Positions 38,501-51,957 are shown, counted from the stretch's first letter. The stretch: 64,000 nucleotides of DNA from Neckera pumila (GCA_963969595.1 OZ018417.1:10542501-10606500), one strand, 5' to 3'. Program-made: numbers and translations. Notes: a model not told the origin generated them from the sequence alone.

Positions 38501-41500
38501 AGAGACATGTGGTCATTCCACTTGCGTGCACATACAAACTCCCAGTAGTATCAAGTATGCGTGATCCTCCGTTACGGAACAAGTAGTTACAAGACTAAAG
38601 TCATCGTCAATAAGCGAGTTATCCAAGTAGAGCTCCAAATAGCTGTAAGTGTCTTAGGAACTAGGAGTGCTTGAACTGTAGAACGAGGCGGTAAAATCCG
38701 TAACATGGTAGATGTAGTGATTTACAACCAAAAAAACAGTCAAGGCGAAAACTCTGAAAAATAATTAAAGGAGGAAATCGAGAAGAAACTGTACAAGACT
38801 AAGACAAGGTCAAGCTGAAACAGGTATAATACAACATGATACTCACAACGAGCGGTATTTTTGAGGGAACTTCAGACACAAAGAGCGGATGGCTTCCACC
38901 ACAACAATCTTGAACTCATCAGCAATATCAGACATGAAGTTCGTGATCTGCTTCATCAGCCGATCAACACTTGATTCATTGCCGGTCTTCAGCAAGGTAG
39001 TGATGGCAAGAGTGGCAATGCTGCGGTTCTGGTCAGATATGAGACTTTCCATGTCAATGTTACAGCTAGTGACCGCCAATGGTTGAGTCATTGCAACCTG
39101 AAGACATATCCAATGAAACAATAGGCTTAGTAGACGCAGTTGACAACTATATATGAGAAATATGAGAAATTCTCGCCAATCCCCATGCCCAGTAATATTC
39201 ATCTTCTTGGGATTGTAGATATTAAAATCATTCAGGAATTATAATAAGGCACTCAGCAATCATTGCGCCTTGCCGGAACTTTCCTACCAAGAAAGCATCT
39301 GTCAAGACTTCCATGCTCTTGAGGATGAAAAGGAAACAGCCATGTCAGCACAATTTGCAAACGAAATAATATACCTGATTATACACAAAATTTCTAGCGA
39401 GAATAAGACTCACCTTGTTAAGAGTTCGCACAGCCGCAAAGCGCAAAACTGGCTTGGATGAGCTCAGAAACAATTGCAGTACAGTAATGGCTGGCGTAAG
39501 CTCTCGACTAGTAACACCGCTCAATTCAGTGATAGCACGAGCAGCCTCAAAGATGACCATATCTGTTTTGTGCCTCAGACAGCTCTCCAGAAAATCATAG
39601 AATGGTCTGTCTCCAGTTTGAGCATTCGGACCTGACTCTGAAATGACCTGGAAACATTCAACGAGTATTTCAAAGGACTCATCAAAGATGAGACAGTGAT
39701 TGGTAAGTCCACCCAATTTAAAATCCAAGAGAGGCGTTCTCCTATAGTACATTAATGAGCCACATTAGTGTACCTGGCATGTGTAGCGGATGAGCAGGCA
39801 TTGAGCCAAGGGCGACCGAACATTGCCCCTCGTAAGATTGCTCACTAGCTTGCTCAGAGCCAATCGATCATTTTGACGGATCTGAAAAACAAAAAATAGA
39901 ATCATGAGTGCACCTCTAATGCATGATCAGCACCTAGCGGTGTTGGTAAATATTGAATGACAACCAGGAAAGATGAAAGCAGTAGTACCGAAACAAACAA
40001 TTACAAACCCAAATACGATAAGAAAAACTAGGAGCAGTCTGAGCACCATATTTCAAAATTTACTTCAGAAAATTCTCAAAGTACACAACTACTTGCGAAG
40101 AGAAATCTTAAAGATAGACTGGGGAAGTGGCCCAGACCTGATGGAGCAATGCCAAACCGTGGAACTGGACGAGTGGCGCCTTAGACTGAACAGCTTCTTG
40201 GACTTCATTACTCCATCTCTTTACGATTTCGGGATTGCTCTGAAAAATTACATACTCAAAAAAGTATTACTTAAAGCAAGTTAGCCAGAGACGACTCACT
40301 GTCTCATATATTTTGGATAGTACCGCTTAATAATAAAACCACAAATGGAGGTCAAATATACTTAGAAGCTGCCGCTCGATACCGACTGTCCAAGCTGCTC
40401 TACAAGATAAAATACCCTTGCAATGGGCCGCAAGCGCCAAACCAGATAGTAGGTTCATGAAAGTAGTAATCTCTCATTAACGAAGTACCTGAAGAAGATG
40501 GATACCGCTGACAAGAGCAGCGCTCGAAACAACGGGGTTCTTGTCAACCACAGCCTGCTTAAGATACCGCTCGATTTGGCCGAGTAACCCACCGTCAGTG
40601 ATTCTACACAGCACCCGAATGGCATTCGCGCGATAAAGGTCTGTCTTGCTGTTCATATCCTTCATTAAAGAGCTCGTCACAATAATTACCTGCAACGACT
40701 AGTGTTGGTCAATCTGCCACAGGACCTTAACTGAGCAAACGAAGATTCTACTGCATTTGAGAAGTTGAGAGGGCAATTTGGTAGCTTATCGCATCCTCTG
40801 ATTTTATCGCAGGACAATTAAATAGTACAAGCTCCAATCTCTACAGTAAAGTATCTCAAGGCACCTGCAACCATATGGTAAGGCTTTTCTAAAAGAAGGA
40901 AATAGTCAAGATTGTTCGATGCACGTGAGCTATATTCCCTCGCACATGAAATATGGTACAACTGGCTTCTAGTCAAGCATGTGAAGACTGTTCTCGGTTA
41001 CGCTCCTTTTAAATTTTTAGTGGTAACGGCAGTAACATCTGCTACATCAGTTCTTCCCTATGCAGAGTTCAATAAACAAATCTTACAATTCGAACATAAC
41101 GCAAAACGTGGGTAAGTTAACCACGAAACAGTTATCACTAGTAAATGTACATACAAACAGAAGCACGTTAATCAGGATGTCCTAAACACAAGTATTTGCT
41201 CCAAGTAGTGTTGAGCAAGTGCCTCAGTTGGTTGCACCATGTGTAAACTTCGATTCTCAAAAATCGCCACTAACTGACAAACAAAAACATATGCTCATAA
41301 ACAGAAACGAAGAACTTTTGCCTACCTCATCGCTGGAAGGAGAAATCTCTTTGATCATAAGGTACACCATCCGCCGTAAGCCAATGTCCTTCGACTGGAA
41401 CAGTTTTGTGGTCGCGAAAAAGACCTCAGTCGCCTCATTCTGATTCCAAAAACTCAAAGTTTAATAATAAAGTCACAAACCCTATATCCTAGACTAGTAC

Positions 41501-42090
41501 TACACAAGCATTCCTACATCAGATAACCTGATTGCGCTACAGTATTTTGCAATTTCACTACTAGAATCTCAACCCCAGTATTACACTAGAAACTGGCAGA
41601 TCGTTTGAACCTTTGTAAAAGTTTCACCCTGATTGATGAGGTATAGCAGCTTCGTGATGACCTAGCAATGCCACACCACAAAAATAAGAAACCGACTTCA
41701 CATCACACATTAATGTCGAGAAAAAAGCTCCTCCGCGACATTGCTTATATAGATCAAAACTCGCAATCGACGGAATCGAAACACAAACGGCCAAACCAAA
41801 GCATCCGCAACCAAACCTCACCTGCGCACACCGGCGCGCATCCAGCTCGCGATCATTGAAGCAGCGCGCTTCCTGCAGCACGGCGCTCTTCTCAATGCCG
41901 TAAAACGGTGAGTATTCGGCTGCAAAATCCAGACAGAAAATTAGTGACACGGATTCTACGCGCCTATGCTCAGTCTCTCTCAGATCTCGCTCATTTCGGG
42001 TCAGATCTAGCTCGTTTTCGAAGCAAAAAGGAACTCACAGTCATCGTCGATGTCGTCGTCCTTCTTGAGAGTCGGCTGGACGAGCGCCAT
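35554..42090 (-). CDS. COPG: Coatomer subunit gamma (gamma-COP)
   Basis: Core subunit of the COPI coat that forms Golgi vesicles for retrograde transport to the ER. Eighteen exons: 42090-42039, 41919-41822, 41661-41611, 41439-41326, 40689-40489, 40239-40138, 39881-39774, 39647-39414, 39097-38847, 38492-38321, 38145-37939, 37653-37519, 37385-37167, 36936-36805, 36658-36485, 36347-36279, 36029-35859, 35745-35554. The product is 893 aa; the Arabidopsis protein is about 886. The alpha-solenoid trunk (about 1-575) shows family blocks such as [52 protein letters not shown] and [19 protein letters not shown] Lys/Ala-rich linker (about 590-630) leads to the appendage: platform from [12 protein letters not shown] (about 652) and C-terminal part with [13 protein letters not shown] and [11 protein letters not shown]. 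Fifteen of seventeen introns are phase 0. The start is the ATG of [13 protein letters not shown], matching the family N-terminus. No defect is seen. Confidence 0.97.
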
Positions 42091-43921
42091 GGCGATGGCA
42101 GAGAAGAAAGATCGGAATCCTGCGAGGAAACACGAAGTGTGCTATGGCGGAAACAAGAGAGGGCTAAAGGGCAACAGGGAAGAGGGCACGGTCCCGAGCG
42201 CACCGAGAGCAAAGGAGTCTCGTCTGCCCCAGTCTGACAGAATGGATGAACAGTATTCGTTACTCACACGTTTCATCCAGTTTGTTGGATCTGGGCTGCC
42301 TTTATTATTGCAATCCCTGAGTGAACCAAGAAGCTAGTGGGAACACGCTTTTCTTGAGTTGGATTTTTTGTGAAGGAAAAGTGGTATGGCTAACTCCTAA
42401 CCTGCACAAGTATTTCACACACAAGTTAGTATTTATGGACTTCACAATGAGGACAACTAAAACTAGTCACACACGGTTAGTTCAGCTCTTGGGGTCTCTC
42501 CATGTCTCACCCCCAGGTCCCCAACAACTTCTTACTTCAAGTCCCAAGTGTGTTTTACAACGGTGCCACACTTCACGTGGTGACGCCACCCTTTGCACCG
42601 CCACCGCAACATGAGCCCTCCTGCCACTAGTGATGGTCCTCCTGCCCAACACTAGGCACCCAACCAGAGTCAGGTCCACTTGACATAGCCGTGGTGTTTC
42701 CACCACGAACCTGGATCCATGTCAAGTTCCATAGCGCGAGGATACAACCATGTTACACCCTCCCTCACTTAAAGCACTTGATGTCCTCATCAAGATTAGC
42801 CATGGATCCTCCTCTCACACCAGTCTTGATGAGAAGAGCCGCACGTACACCTTTACTTAGGAGTGACCAACTCTAGGAGGCCGCGTTTCTCACACCAAGC
42901 AAGGTGTGTCACTTTGTGCACTTGGTCTTACTAACTTCTTCCTTAGCTAATTTTGTTGTCAGTACTCTCTTAAGTTCCCCTTAGAACATTGCACCCTTCT
43001 GATCCTGCATGCCACAAGACAAGCAATGAATATTTTGGCCGGCTAGTTGAATGTGGTCCGAGTGAGCAAAACTCTTTTTTTGTTTATCCATTTGGAACAT
43101 GGTTGGCCATCCATGCGCTCTTGCTCCAAGGTGCACCTTACTTAAGAATCTTCAAGTAGCTTGGTACCCACATCTTAAGCTCGCCATGCTCAAGCTCACT
43201 TTGTCACTTAGATGATGAGTCCCCTTAGCAGCATTCATTGTCCAAGTAGTCTCTTAGGTTCAATCTAGAATTAGGATTCTCTTACCCCTACACACAAAAA
43301 TTGAATTGTTTCTAACTACGCCGATATTTTGCCTAAGTGTGTTTTTATTTTATTTTCTACTTCATATCTTTTTGTCCCTGGCTAGGGTTTCTTGGGGAAT
43401 AGCGTGCAGCTTTTCTCCCCCTACTGATAGAGAGTGATGTCCCTATCACTTACCTATTACAGCTTCTACCTGGGATGTGGTTCATCATTTTGTGCTTGGG
43501 TCGCGCCGTGCGCTCTACCCGTTGCCTCCCCGTCTTGTCTCGAGTGGATAGTGACCACCCTTGTTTGTGAATATTCAATTACAGAACTAAAAACTTGAAA
43601 ATATGCATAATATTGTAGGCTTTTGGATGAAATTTAAAAAATCAAAATTTCATCTCAAGAAATCAAAGTAAGGGCATTATCGTGATATTTTTTTACATTT
43701 TTACTTGAAGTTCATTATTTTTAATGCATTTTTCAGCTAATGATGATATTTTTAGAAAATATCATGTAAACTTGATGAAAATTGAAATAAATAAATATTT
43801 TGTCTTTACTAAGATGCATGACAATCATTCGTATTGTATTTTGTTCAGAGAGAGTTATTTTCACATTCATTCAGTTCTTAAACCACCAATTCATAATTGG
43901 TTTTGATTGGGAAAAACAATT
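42091..43921. other. Coatomer promoter side and GC-richer spacer
   Basis: The first about 150 bp would be 5' untranslated region and promoter of the coatomer gene. About 42340-43560 is clearly GC-richer than the spacers elsewhere and includes a CCCTCCCTCACTTAAAGC-like stretch reminiscent of decayed LTR retrotransposons. I found no paired LTRs, primer-binding site or polyprotein motif. No gene is called. Confidence 0.4.
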
Positions 43922-44291
43922 CATTAGAAGAGATTTGAGGCCTCTAAGAGCCGGCAAGTTATCCTGCATTCCCGCAGCGTTCCCAAGCTGTGGAATGCAG
44001 GAAAGCCGCTAGGCTGATGTAGTCGAGAGAGTGCCACGTCATTTTAAAAAAAAAAAAAAAATTGGCCTAAAATGATATTTGGAAGAGAATTTTAATTTTT
44101 TAATTTTTAATTTTTAATATTTTTTGAAAAAAAATTTGGCCTGAAATGATGTTTGGAAGAGAACTTTTTTTTTTTTTTTTTTTTTTTGAAAAAAAAAAAT
44201 TCTGATAGCCCGTATCGACTGTTTACAAATTTGGCCAAATTGAGGAACAAGACTAAAACAGCCCTCCGGAGCCTTCCAATCTCTTCTAATG
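43922..44291. mobile_element. CATTAG-ended MITE, copy 1
   Basis: A 370-bp unit starts CATTAGAAGAGATTTGAGG and ends CCAATCTCTTCTAATG, an inverted pair. The left subterminal region contains a hairpin (CTGCATTCC...GGAATGCAG, 43964-44002) and the motif GTCGAGAGAGTGCCACGTCA. The hairpin-plus-motif block recurs inverted at 46715-46837. Two poly-A/T-rich stretches fill the centre. Family is uncertain: terminal repeats suggest a Mutator-like or unclassified MITE, and no clean target duplication was seen. Confidence 0.65.
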
Positions 44292-46447
44292 GAATTACTA
44301 GCAAAGTTATTCATTAACATTCAAAAAGATTGGCCACTCAGAGAGGGGTTGGAAGGGACACCTTTTTGACAATTTCAAACATTTTCTTTGAAATTTGTCT
44401 ATCACTTTTTATTGGAGTCTCGAAATCCAAAACGGATTTTTAAAAATGGAAGTTGATCATTTGATTTCCCAACTTTTCTTAATTCAAAGTTTTTTGAGAA
44501 AAGTTAATCTACTATGCCTAAATCATACTACTAAAATCATAACTCCCTCTGTACTATCACAAATGCTACCATTAATAATAGGGGCTCATGCTTGCTATGC
44601 TACGCATTTATTGTATCGCATATTAGTAAAATGTTGATATATTTGAATAGAATGCATGATAATGATTTCAATAAGTCTTTGAAATAATTAGTTTTAATAT
44701 TTTGTAAAAATATTTTCAATCATGCATGCATATAAATAATATTTTCACACAATGTTATATTACAAAAATAGAGTAGTAGTTTGCAATCACCTCTATAATA
44801 TCACTTTTACAGCTTTTATGATTTCAAAATTCTATTTCTACTACCAAATGATTTGAGAAAATTTTTCAATTGAAGCAATTTTGAATTTCACAACAATTAA
44901 GTTATTCATGAAGTTTTTGAAATTTACAAGTTTTTCTTTTCAATTCACCAAGTTTTGGGGTTGCCATTGTTTGTAACAATTGAGTCAACTTTTGAATGCA
45001 TTACAATGAATGTGTACCTTTTACAGTGTTCACCATTGCATATATTTCATTCATCATTCAATAAATTTCTATTGTACATTTCAATATACGCTTATTTATA
45101 AACAAAATTATACAAAGATTTTTGTAATTTTTATTTGAGGATTTATTGAAATTTTTGTTCTGCATTTTATCTAGTATATAAAAATTCTAATAAAATTCTA
45201 ATGATGAATGCATAGCATAGCAAGGGCCCACCGCTAGTGAGGTCTAAAATTCTACTATACCACAATCCCTATTTGTGATTTAACTATGAGCAATTGAGCT
45301 CCTACTTACCCTAATTTACTTATACCACATCGGTTTCATACCTCCTACCATCCCACTTCTATAAAGGCCTTGTCTTCTCCTCTCCCAAAACACCATGGCA
45401 AGCACCATTCAAAGTTAAATTGCTAAACTATTTTGTATTGATTTAAATATAGTGAAGAAATATAAAATGAAACTATAAAATGAAACTATAAAATGAAATT
45501 ACAAAATGAAAAATCTACTTTGAATAACTTTAATTCATTATTAGGTAGAAATGTGCTAGTTGTTGTCATGGCAATCCTACTTGCGTGGCGGATTTGATGA
45601 CGTGGCGGATTTTGAGAAATAATTTTTTTTGGTATTATTATTAATAATAATAAAAACAATTATTTTTAATGATGTAGCAATCTCATATACCGTACGTTTC
45701 GCAAATAACACATTTAGGCAATCTATGTTAAATTCCAAAAACACATCTTGCAAAATTGCCATTTTTGCAAAGCAATCTATTAGGCTCAAAACAAAATAGC
45801 AAAAATGATGTTATTTTAGACCCCCTTTTCTAGTAATGTTAGACAAACTAACAAAGTAGGTTGATAGTACTATACATTTTTATCACTAAAGTATAATATA
45901 TGATTTATATTCTAAAATAGACTACAATACTTGCACTTTTCAATATGTTTATAAAGTCAGTAAAGTAAATTTAAGTTTGAATAGTATGACTCCACTACAA
46001 GTCTACAAAAAATTTATAGCTATATATATAATTATGCATCATGTCTCATAAATTCTTAGATGTAGAGTAAGTTTGTATGCTCTAACAGCGCCCGTGCTCT
46101 AAAAGCGATCAAGATACAAAGGTACATTTTCCTTTCTTCAATGTACCACTAGTGCACATTTCAAAAGGTGGTTGCTTTTAGTGACTACTACGTTTCAACT
46201 TCAAAAATTCGTAACTATTCCACGAAGGTTCAAATAATATGAAATGACTTGGATTAGATGCCAATTCCACTTCTCTTCTTACCAAAATTTATTGAAAATT
46301 GTTTCTAGAAGTTTAACTTCCTCCAAAAGGCAATTAGCTCTTAAATGATCGCTTTAGGAGGAGACTATCTTAGATAGTGCAACTATCATAAATATTTGTT
46401 CTAAAGCAATGGGTGCTTAAAGTGTTCTTTGAAAACTTGACACCAAT
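44292..46447. other. Intergenic, AT-rich
   Basis: No gene is supported. A short AACTATAAAATGAA-type tandem run occurs near 45465-45510, and GTGGCGGATTTTGA is duplicated around 45585-45610. Confidence 0.45.
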
Positions 46448-46535
46448 AATTAGATGACATTTGAGGGCATTAGGAGACCGTGAATTTTTGGCATTAGAAG
46501 ACATTTGAGGGCATTAGGAGACTGTGAATTTTTGG
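46448..46535. repeat. Two extra 44-bp copies of a transposon end
   Basis: Two tandem 44-bp units (46448-46491 and 46492-46535) each read (A/C)ATTAGA.GACATTTGAGGG and end GTGAATTTTTGG. A third, diverging unit is the actual left terminus of the element starting at 46536. The terminal sequence has therefore been tandemly amplified outward. Confidence 0.75.
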
Positions 46536-47066
46536 CATTAGAAGAGATTTGAGGGCATTAGAGAGCCGTTTCAGGCCCGTTCCCAATGTTATCCCAATTC
46601 TGTGAACAGCCGGTATGGGCTGTCAAAATTTTCTTTTTAAAAAAAAAAAGAAAAAAAATTTTTTTTTTTTGCCCAAAATATCATTCTAAGCAAAATTTTA
46701 TTTTATTTTTTCGAAAATAACGTGGCACTCTCTCGACTATGTCAGCCCAGCAGCTTTCTTGCGTTCCACAGCGTGGGAACGCTGCAAGAACGCAGGATAA
46801 CTCGTGGGCTCTTAGAGGCCTCAAATCTCTTCTAATGAGAGTTCCCTGCATTTTCGGGCTGTGGGAGCGCAGCTGCAGCAGCTGGCTGATGTGGTTGGCG
46901 TTGTACCATGTCATTTTTTATTTTATTTTATTTTTTTGTTTAAGATGATATTTGAAAAAAAATTGAAAAAAAAATTCCAACAATCCGTACTATAATTCAC
47001 ATAATCGAGCCAGATTTAGGAACGGGCCTGAAACGGTCTTCCAATGCCCTCCAATGTCATCTAATG
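46536..47066. mobile_element. CATTAG-ended element, copy 2 (composite)
   Basis: A 531-bp unit with terminal inverted repeats of about 48 bp: the left begins CATTAGAAGAGATTTGAGGG and both inner ends read CGTTTCAGGCCCGTTCC. An internal terminus at 46837 (CAAATCTCTTCTAATG) matches the ends of copy 1, and the block at 46715-46837 is copy 1's left part inverted. The unit therefore looks like a 302-bp element (46536-46837) joined to another half (46838-47066) with its own divergent hairpin. No coding capacity. Confidence 0.65.
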
Positions 47067-48690
47067 TTTTGGTAGATTTGTATATTATCAAAAATTTTGA
47101 AGTCAATTTTTCTTAAAGACAAGCAGTTGTTGCATCCAATATAATTTTCTTCATTTTTGGCCTCACAATGAAATATTCACTATGGATACATTGAAAAATC
47201 CAATATCTTGTCATATTAATAGAGGATGCTTTTTGAATTGGAGAATTAACGAAGGATACCTTCAATAAGCTCTATATTGGTATTTCATTATTTTGCATAT
47301 ATAAATATTTACACATAGACAAGTATTGAGGGAATTAATACTATGCCTTTTATTTCAAATTGTGTGAAACACATTAATTCAAAAGTGTTTGTATCTGTAT
47401 TCTAAATTTAATTTGGGCGTGATCAGAATTCTAAAATAAAAAAAAATTTGCTAACAAACAATAGGTGTGTATAAAATAAAACCTCATTATTTTTTGTTTT
47501 TTTTTGGAAATTATTGTGTATTGTGAAGCCATACAAAGAATTTTTTTGTAATATTCTGTAAAGGAATGGAGTACAAGAAATGCGCCTAAGTCAAATCACA
47601 CTCAAATGTACCACAAAAGGGGTCAAACCTACTAAAATCTGCAATGTAACTTCTTTTTAGCTATCGTTTTCTAATACTGATCTATTAATTATAGGTATTT
47701 TAGTCCTTTTTGACTAGTATTTCAAGTCATGTTGAGCCTAATATTGCTTTATTTATCAAAAATTAAAAAATTCCTTATTATAGTTCCAATTGAAGTTTCA
47801 ATGTCAACATGTCAGGTTTTTCAATTGTAGAAAAGGGTTCTATTTTTTGATTAATAATAATGTGATTGAATCCAAAAAGATTATGTATATATGTAATCAT
47901 ATGATAGAATGAAAAAGGAGTACTTCTCTATAATTTGAATATTTTTTTATTTTCTATAATATTCAGAAGTTAAAACTTGCAAACGTCCTTTTTGATATAA
48001 AAAACAATCCAAATGATGATTGTGTTAAAACAAAATATGTATATATTATTGACTTGAAAGTCACTACATAAGCTATTTTGGGATTTGAATTCTAAATTTT
48101 GTATGAGATGAAATTAATAAATTGTCAATAATCATTTAATTAATTTGAAAATTATATTATTTTGAGTTCAAGATTTAATCACTAAAAATCCTTTTAAATA
48201 GTTGTATGTTTAAGAAGTATAAGAAATTTGCTTGAAAATATCTTTTTAAAGTGCTATATTGTAAAAAATCACTAAATTTAGCCTTAAAACTGGTAATTTA
48301 TACATTTCCAAAGGTTTTTTCTATGAAATTTTGTCTCCAATTTTTGAAAGGGACACATTGCAATACTATTCATCTAATTTTTTTTTAAATGACAGCATCA
48401 AAGGAATTTTTAGCTTTAAAAGTTCAAAAAAGGACTCGAGTCCTATCCTAGCAAAGTAATCCCAATGGTACCTTTGAGTGTGATTTGACCCGCCTACATT
48501 GGTGGATTTTTTGAGAACTTGTTTATTATATTTCCTGCAAATTATCAATTTAAAAAATAAAAAAATAAAAATTGATTGCTATGGAAATTACGTTCCTAAT
48601 GAATTATTTATGATAACAAAAGAACAGTGTAAATTCTGAACAATCAAAACTAGGTTACAAGTGTTTTGTTTATAGAAATTGTAAAAAATA
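47067..48690. other. Intergenic, no gene supported
   Basis: AT-rich spacer without recognisable features. Confidence 0.4.
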
Positions 48691-49909
48691 ATCACATTGT
48701 TGCCCTTTGATCAGGCTAGTTACACAGTCGGGAAAGCTTCAAAGTCCTTTCTACTCCAGCCATCTCCTCTTCCGCCGTCGGTGTACAGGATCATCCTGCT
48801 GAATAGATTGCAGCTAGTTGGCTAAAGAGGCTTCGAGTCATTTCCAGAAAGAAAGGGCCACCCCTTTATGTAGGGATTGTAAATGAGCTATTCTTTGATC
48901 CGGGGCATTGGTCCTAGGGTACTGTGGGCCTCCTTCACGATTACACTTTCAAACTAGGACGATCTCTACTTACTAAGTTACTAATTGGTCAACCTTGATT
49001 AAACCAATTGCGAAGAAGTGGAACGGTGCTATGAGGAATAACTATCGTCCAAAATGGGGGGAGGTGTGGAACAAGGCCCGTCCTCAGAAAGAAGCAGGGT
49101 TTATTTGGTCTATGTACCATTGTGCCGTTGCAGTTCATTGCTAGAGGCAAAAAGCCGCTCCCAACATTCCTACCACATGCACTAGTTGCCAAGAAGTACT
49201 TGACGAAACAATATTATACCGGTTTCATCATTGTCAGAAAACCAGGCACGCTTGGAACTTTGCTCTCTCAGTTTTGTATTTAGCCTTAGAAGTTCTAACC
49301 GTGGCAGGCTCTTGGCCTGGATTCACTTGGCAGCAGTACGTGTTGGGGTCCAAGCTTCCAAGGCGACTCAAAAAGGGAACCTTGATGTCATGGCTAGATC
49401 GGAACGCTATGTGCTTCAACAACTCAGCATGGCCGAATCAAAAACTCAAATGCGTGCTATGGGAGGCATTTACTGACCATGCTAAGACGGAATGGCTCAA
49501 AGCTTCAAAGCTTTGTGAGCTGTATCCCGACAAGGCTGGTCAGTTCCTCAAGCGGTTTGATATGATTTGCTTGCAAACTCCGTTTTTTGGAGTCCGACAT
49601 CACAGACAGATGAAGTGGAGTCTTAGCCACTCCAAGATGGGGACTTTTAATTGAGTCCTCTTGAACCCGTGGTTGGGCCGAGTGCTTCCCTGATTGCACT
49701 TTTATTTTATTTCAGTGTGATATATAATTTGCAATTTAGTTAGGTGTTCTTTGTCCTTGTGATTAGGATTTCAAAAAAATTAAAAGAAAAAAAAAAAAAA
49801 AAGTTACCCTACCGGAGACTTGTCTCTTGGTTCGATGTACTATTTTGCCTTTCAATGGAAATTGTCCGTTTGTTTCAAAAAAAACAAAAACAAAAAACAA
49901 AAAAACAAT
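48691..49909 (+). mobile_element. 5'-truncated LINE (non-LTR retrotransposon)
   Basis: The C-terminal part of a LINE second open frame is followed by a 3' untranslated region and A-rich tails at 49780-49801 and 49877-49907. The reading frame from about 49013 to 49654 includes a zf-RVT-like zinc motif (PTTCTSCQEVLDETILYRFH then HC and HAWNFAL) and the Trp-rich region after it (WKxF-like, LWEAFTDHAKTEW). One stop (near 49143) and frame changes before 49000 make it inactive. Upstream VGIVNELFFDPGHW (about 48880) belongs to the same frame family. No reverse-transcriptase core is present, as expected from 5' truncation. A possible short target duplication (AATCAC) flanks both ends. Confidence 0.72.
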
Positions 49910-50818
49910 CACTATAAGAAGAAAAAAAAACCAAGACATCCTTCAAGCAATTATGCAATAGTCATGGATTAATGAGCAAAAATTGTACCTCTCACAAGCA
50001 AATACTAATACAATTGATATTCTTTAGTGGTTCTATCTACTGAATATACTTTCTACGCACTAAGGTGCTTCATTGTGAAGAATCTAAAAAATTACACAAA
50101 TGTTTAGTATATCTTAAATTCTATCTTGTTGAATAGGATATTTAAGTGTAATAAAAACAAAAGTGTGCAAGAATTTTTTATTTATAGATCAGTTGTTTGA
50201 TCAAATCCTTTAATATTCCATTACCTTCACAAATAAAATCATTGATTTGGAAAATTCTACAAATATCAACTTGGGACTATTATCAATTCACTAACCGTCA
50301 ACACTATATTTCACCAACATTGACCTTCTAACATCTTACCAACTCCACTTTCGATCTATATTTGCCTTTACAAAGCCAACATTAAATGTTTCAGAACTGC
50401 AATCGTTTGATAATACCAACAAAGACATCCAAACTTTGGCACCTGCAAAAGCTTGTAATAGTAGAGCAAAATTATCTACTTTGAACAATAAAATAAAATA
50501 TTGTTTGAAGTCAAGGTTAAAAGGATTAAGAGCTATATATCAACAATTAAATACAAAATTTACAAACAACATTAGAACTATAAATCAAATACATTATGCA
50601 TATAAAGTGATGACATGGAGTCCTCTATAAAAATATGGTGAATATGAGACCTCTTTAAGAATCACAAAAAAAAAATTATATACTGTCTAATAGTTTTTTA
50701 AACGATCTAATCTTATTTAAAATTATTCATTTAAAATCAAAAATAAATTCAAAAAAATACATGCAAAAGAATGGAAAACAATATTAAATGAAGTCTCAAC
50801 AACAAACCTTAATATAGG
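49910..50818. other. Intergenic, 3' flank of the ATPase gene
   Basis: AT-rich, with no gene seen. It may include the 3' untranslated region of the heavy-metal ATPase. Confidence 0.4.
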
Positions 50819-51957
50819 TTATTTAATAGATGGGTGAGGGTGCCGTATTGAATTAAGTGTTGGCAAGTCTGTATCACTTGCCGAGAGCTTCAACAAAGGG
50901 TGCCTTGGAGTGTTTTTCATAGGCACTCCTTCAATGTATTCTTCCTCCAATGGTATTTCCTTATTTTGATATGGAATATCTAATACTATTGTATTGGATC
51001 TTACCTTAGGCAATACTAATGGTTTGGTATCTGTTTCATAGGATTTGCTTGTTATAATATTGGGCAATAACGCAAATGTAGATGCTTGCTTTCTAAAGAC
51101 ATCCATGCCATTACTTTCCTTTCCATCATCCAACTCAAATGTAATTGAAGTGGTTTTCAATTCCTTTATAGTGTCTTCTAGGGCAATACTTCTAGCAGAG
51201 CTTAGGAGACTAGGCGCCAACTTGGATCCACAACATACTCTGGTACATGTAGTAGATTCCAATTCTAAACCTCCTATTGCATGTGGCTTTGTTGCAAGTA
51301 TTTCAAGTGAAGAAAGTATAGCTAAACGATTAGGACTTGTAATTTCATTTGATTCATGGGGCTCCATCTTAGATTCTTTCTCACTAATATCAAGATTTGT
51401 AAAGCCAGCCTCCCTCCAAGCACTTTCATTAAGAGGAAATCCATGAGGAGATCTTTTGCCTTCTTCAAAATCAATAGAATGGTCTATCTCATAAGAATGT
51501 TGTTTATGAAGTGAATGATCATCATGTAAATGATAATCAATTGAAGAGTGGTCAAGCTCAAAGTTTTCTAAGATACCTTCCTTTTTTGAATGTTTTTTAT
51601 TGATTTTTTTAAGGTCTCTTGTCTCTAAACTAGATAAAATAGTTTTATTTGATTGTGAAGAACATGCTAAATTTGGTACCCTTGGTGCATGTTCTATAGC
51701 TGGAATGCATTTTAGAGTACAACCTTCTGTAAAAGACATCAATTTCTCTTTGTCAACATTGAATTGCGCATCCTTTCCTTTGATTTGTGCTCCATGGAAC
51801 ACTTCTTTGCTACCTTCTTGCTCATTTGTTGATCTAGAACAACAAGAAGTGGACATATTGGAATCAACATGTTTTGAGGTGATACTTGGATAATCTAGCC
51901 CTTTGTTTTCATCCAATTTATTGAGGTTGTTGTGATGAGTGTCCATGACAATTTTTC
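50819..51957 (-). CDS. Long second frame of the ATPase cytosolic tail
   Basis: From just after a TGA at about 51958 an open frame of about 375 codons runs to the stop at 50819, overlapping the end of the upstream frame (stop at 51918) by about 30 bp in a different phase. The product has Cys pairs (STSCCSRS, TRVCCGSK) and a His-rich stretch (YHLHDDHSLHKQHSYEIDHS), as in the cytosolic metal-binding tails of HMA2/4 ATPases. Composition and position say it is the continuation of the ATPase tail rather than a separate gene. Joining needs either a small intron (for example donor 52018, acceptor before 51900, 118 bp, in frame) or a frameshift. Confidence 0.65.

Noticed and set aside
42340..43560. 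Possible LTR retrotransposon remnant
   Set aside because: GC-rich and vaguely LTR-like, but no paired LTRs, primer-binding site, polypurine tract or polyprotein motif could be shown.
51045..51446. 133-codon plus-strand open frame opposite the ATPase tail
   Set aside because: Antisense shadow of the tail coding frame, with no features of its own.
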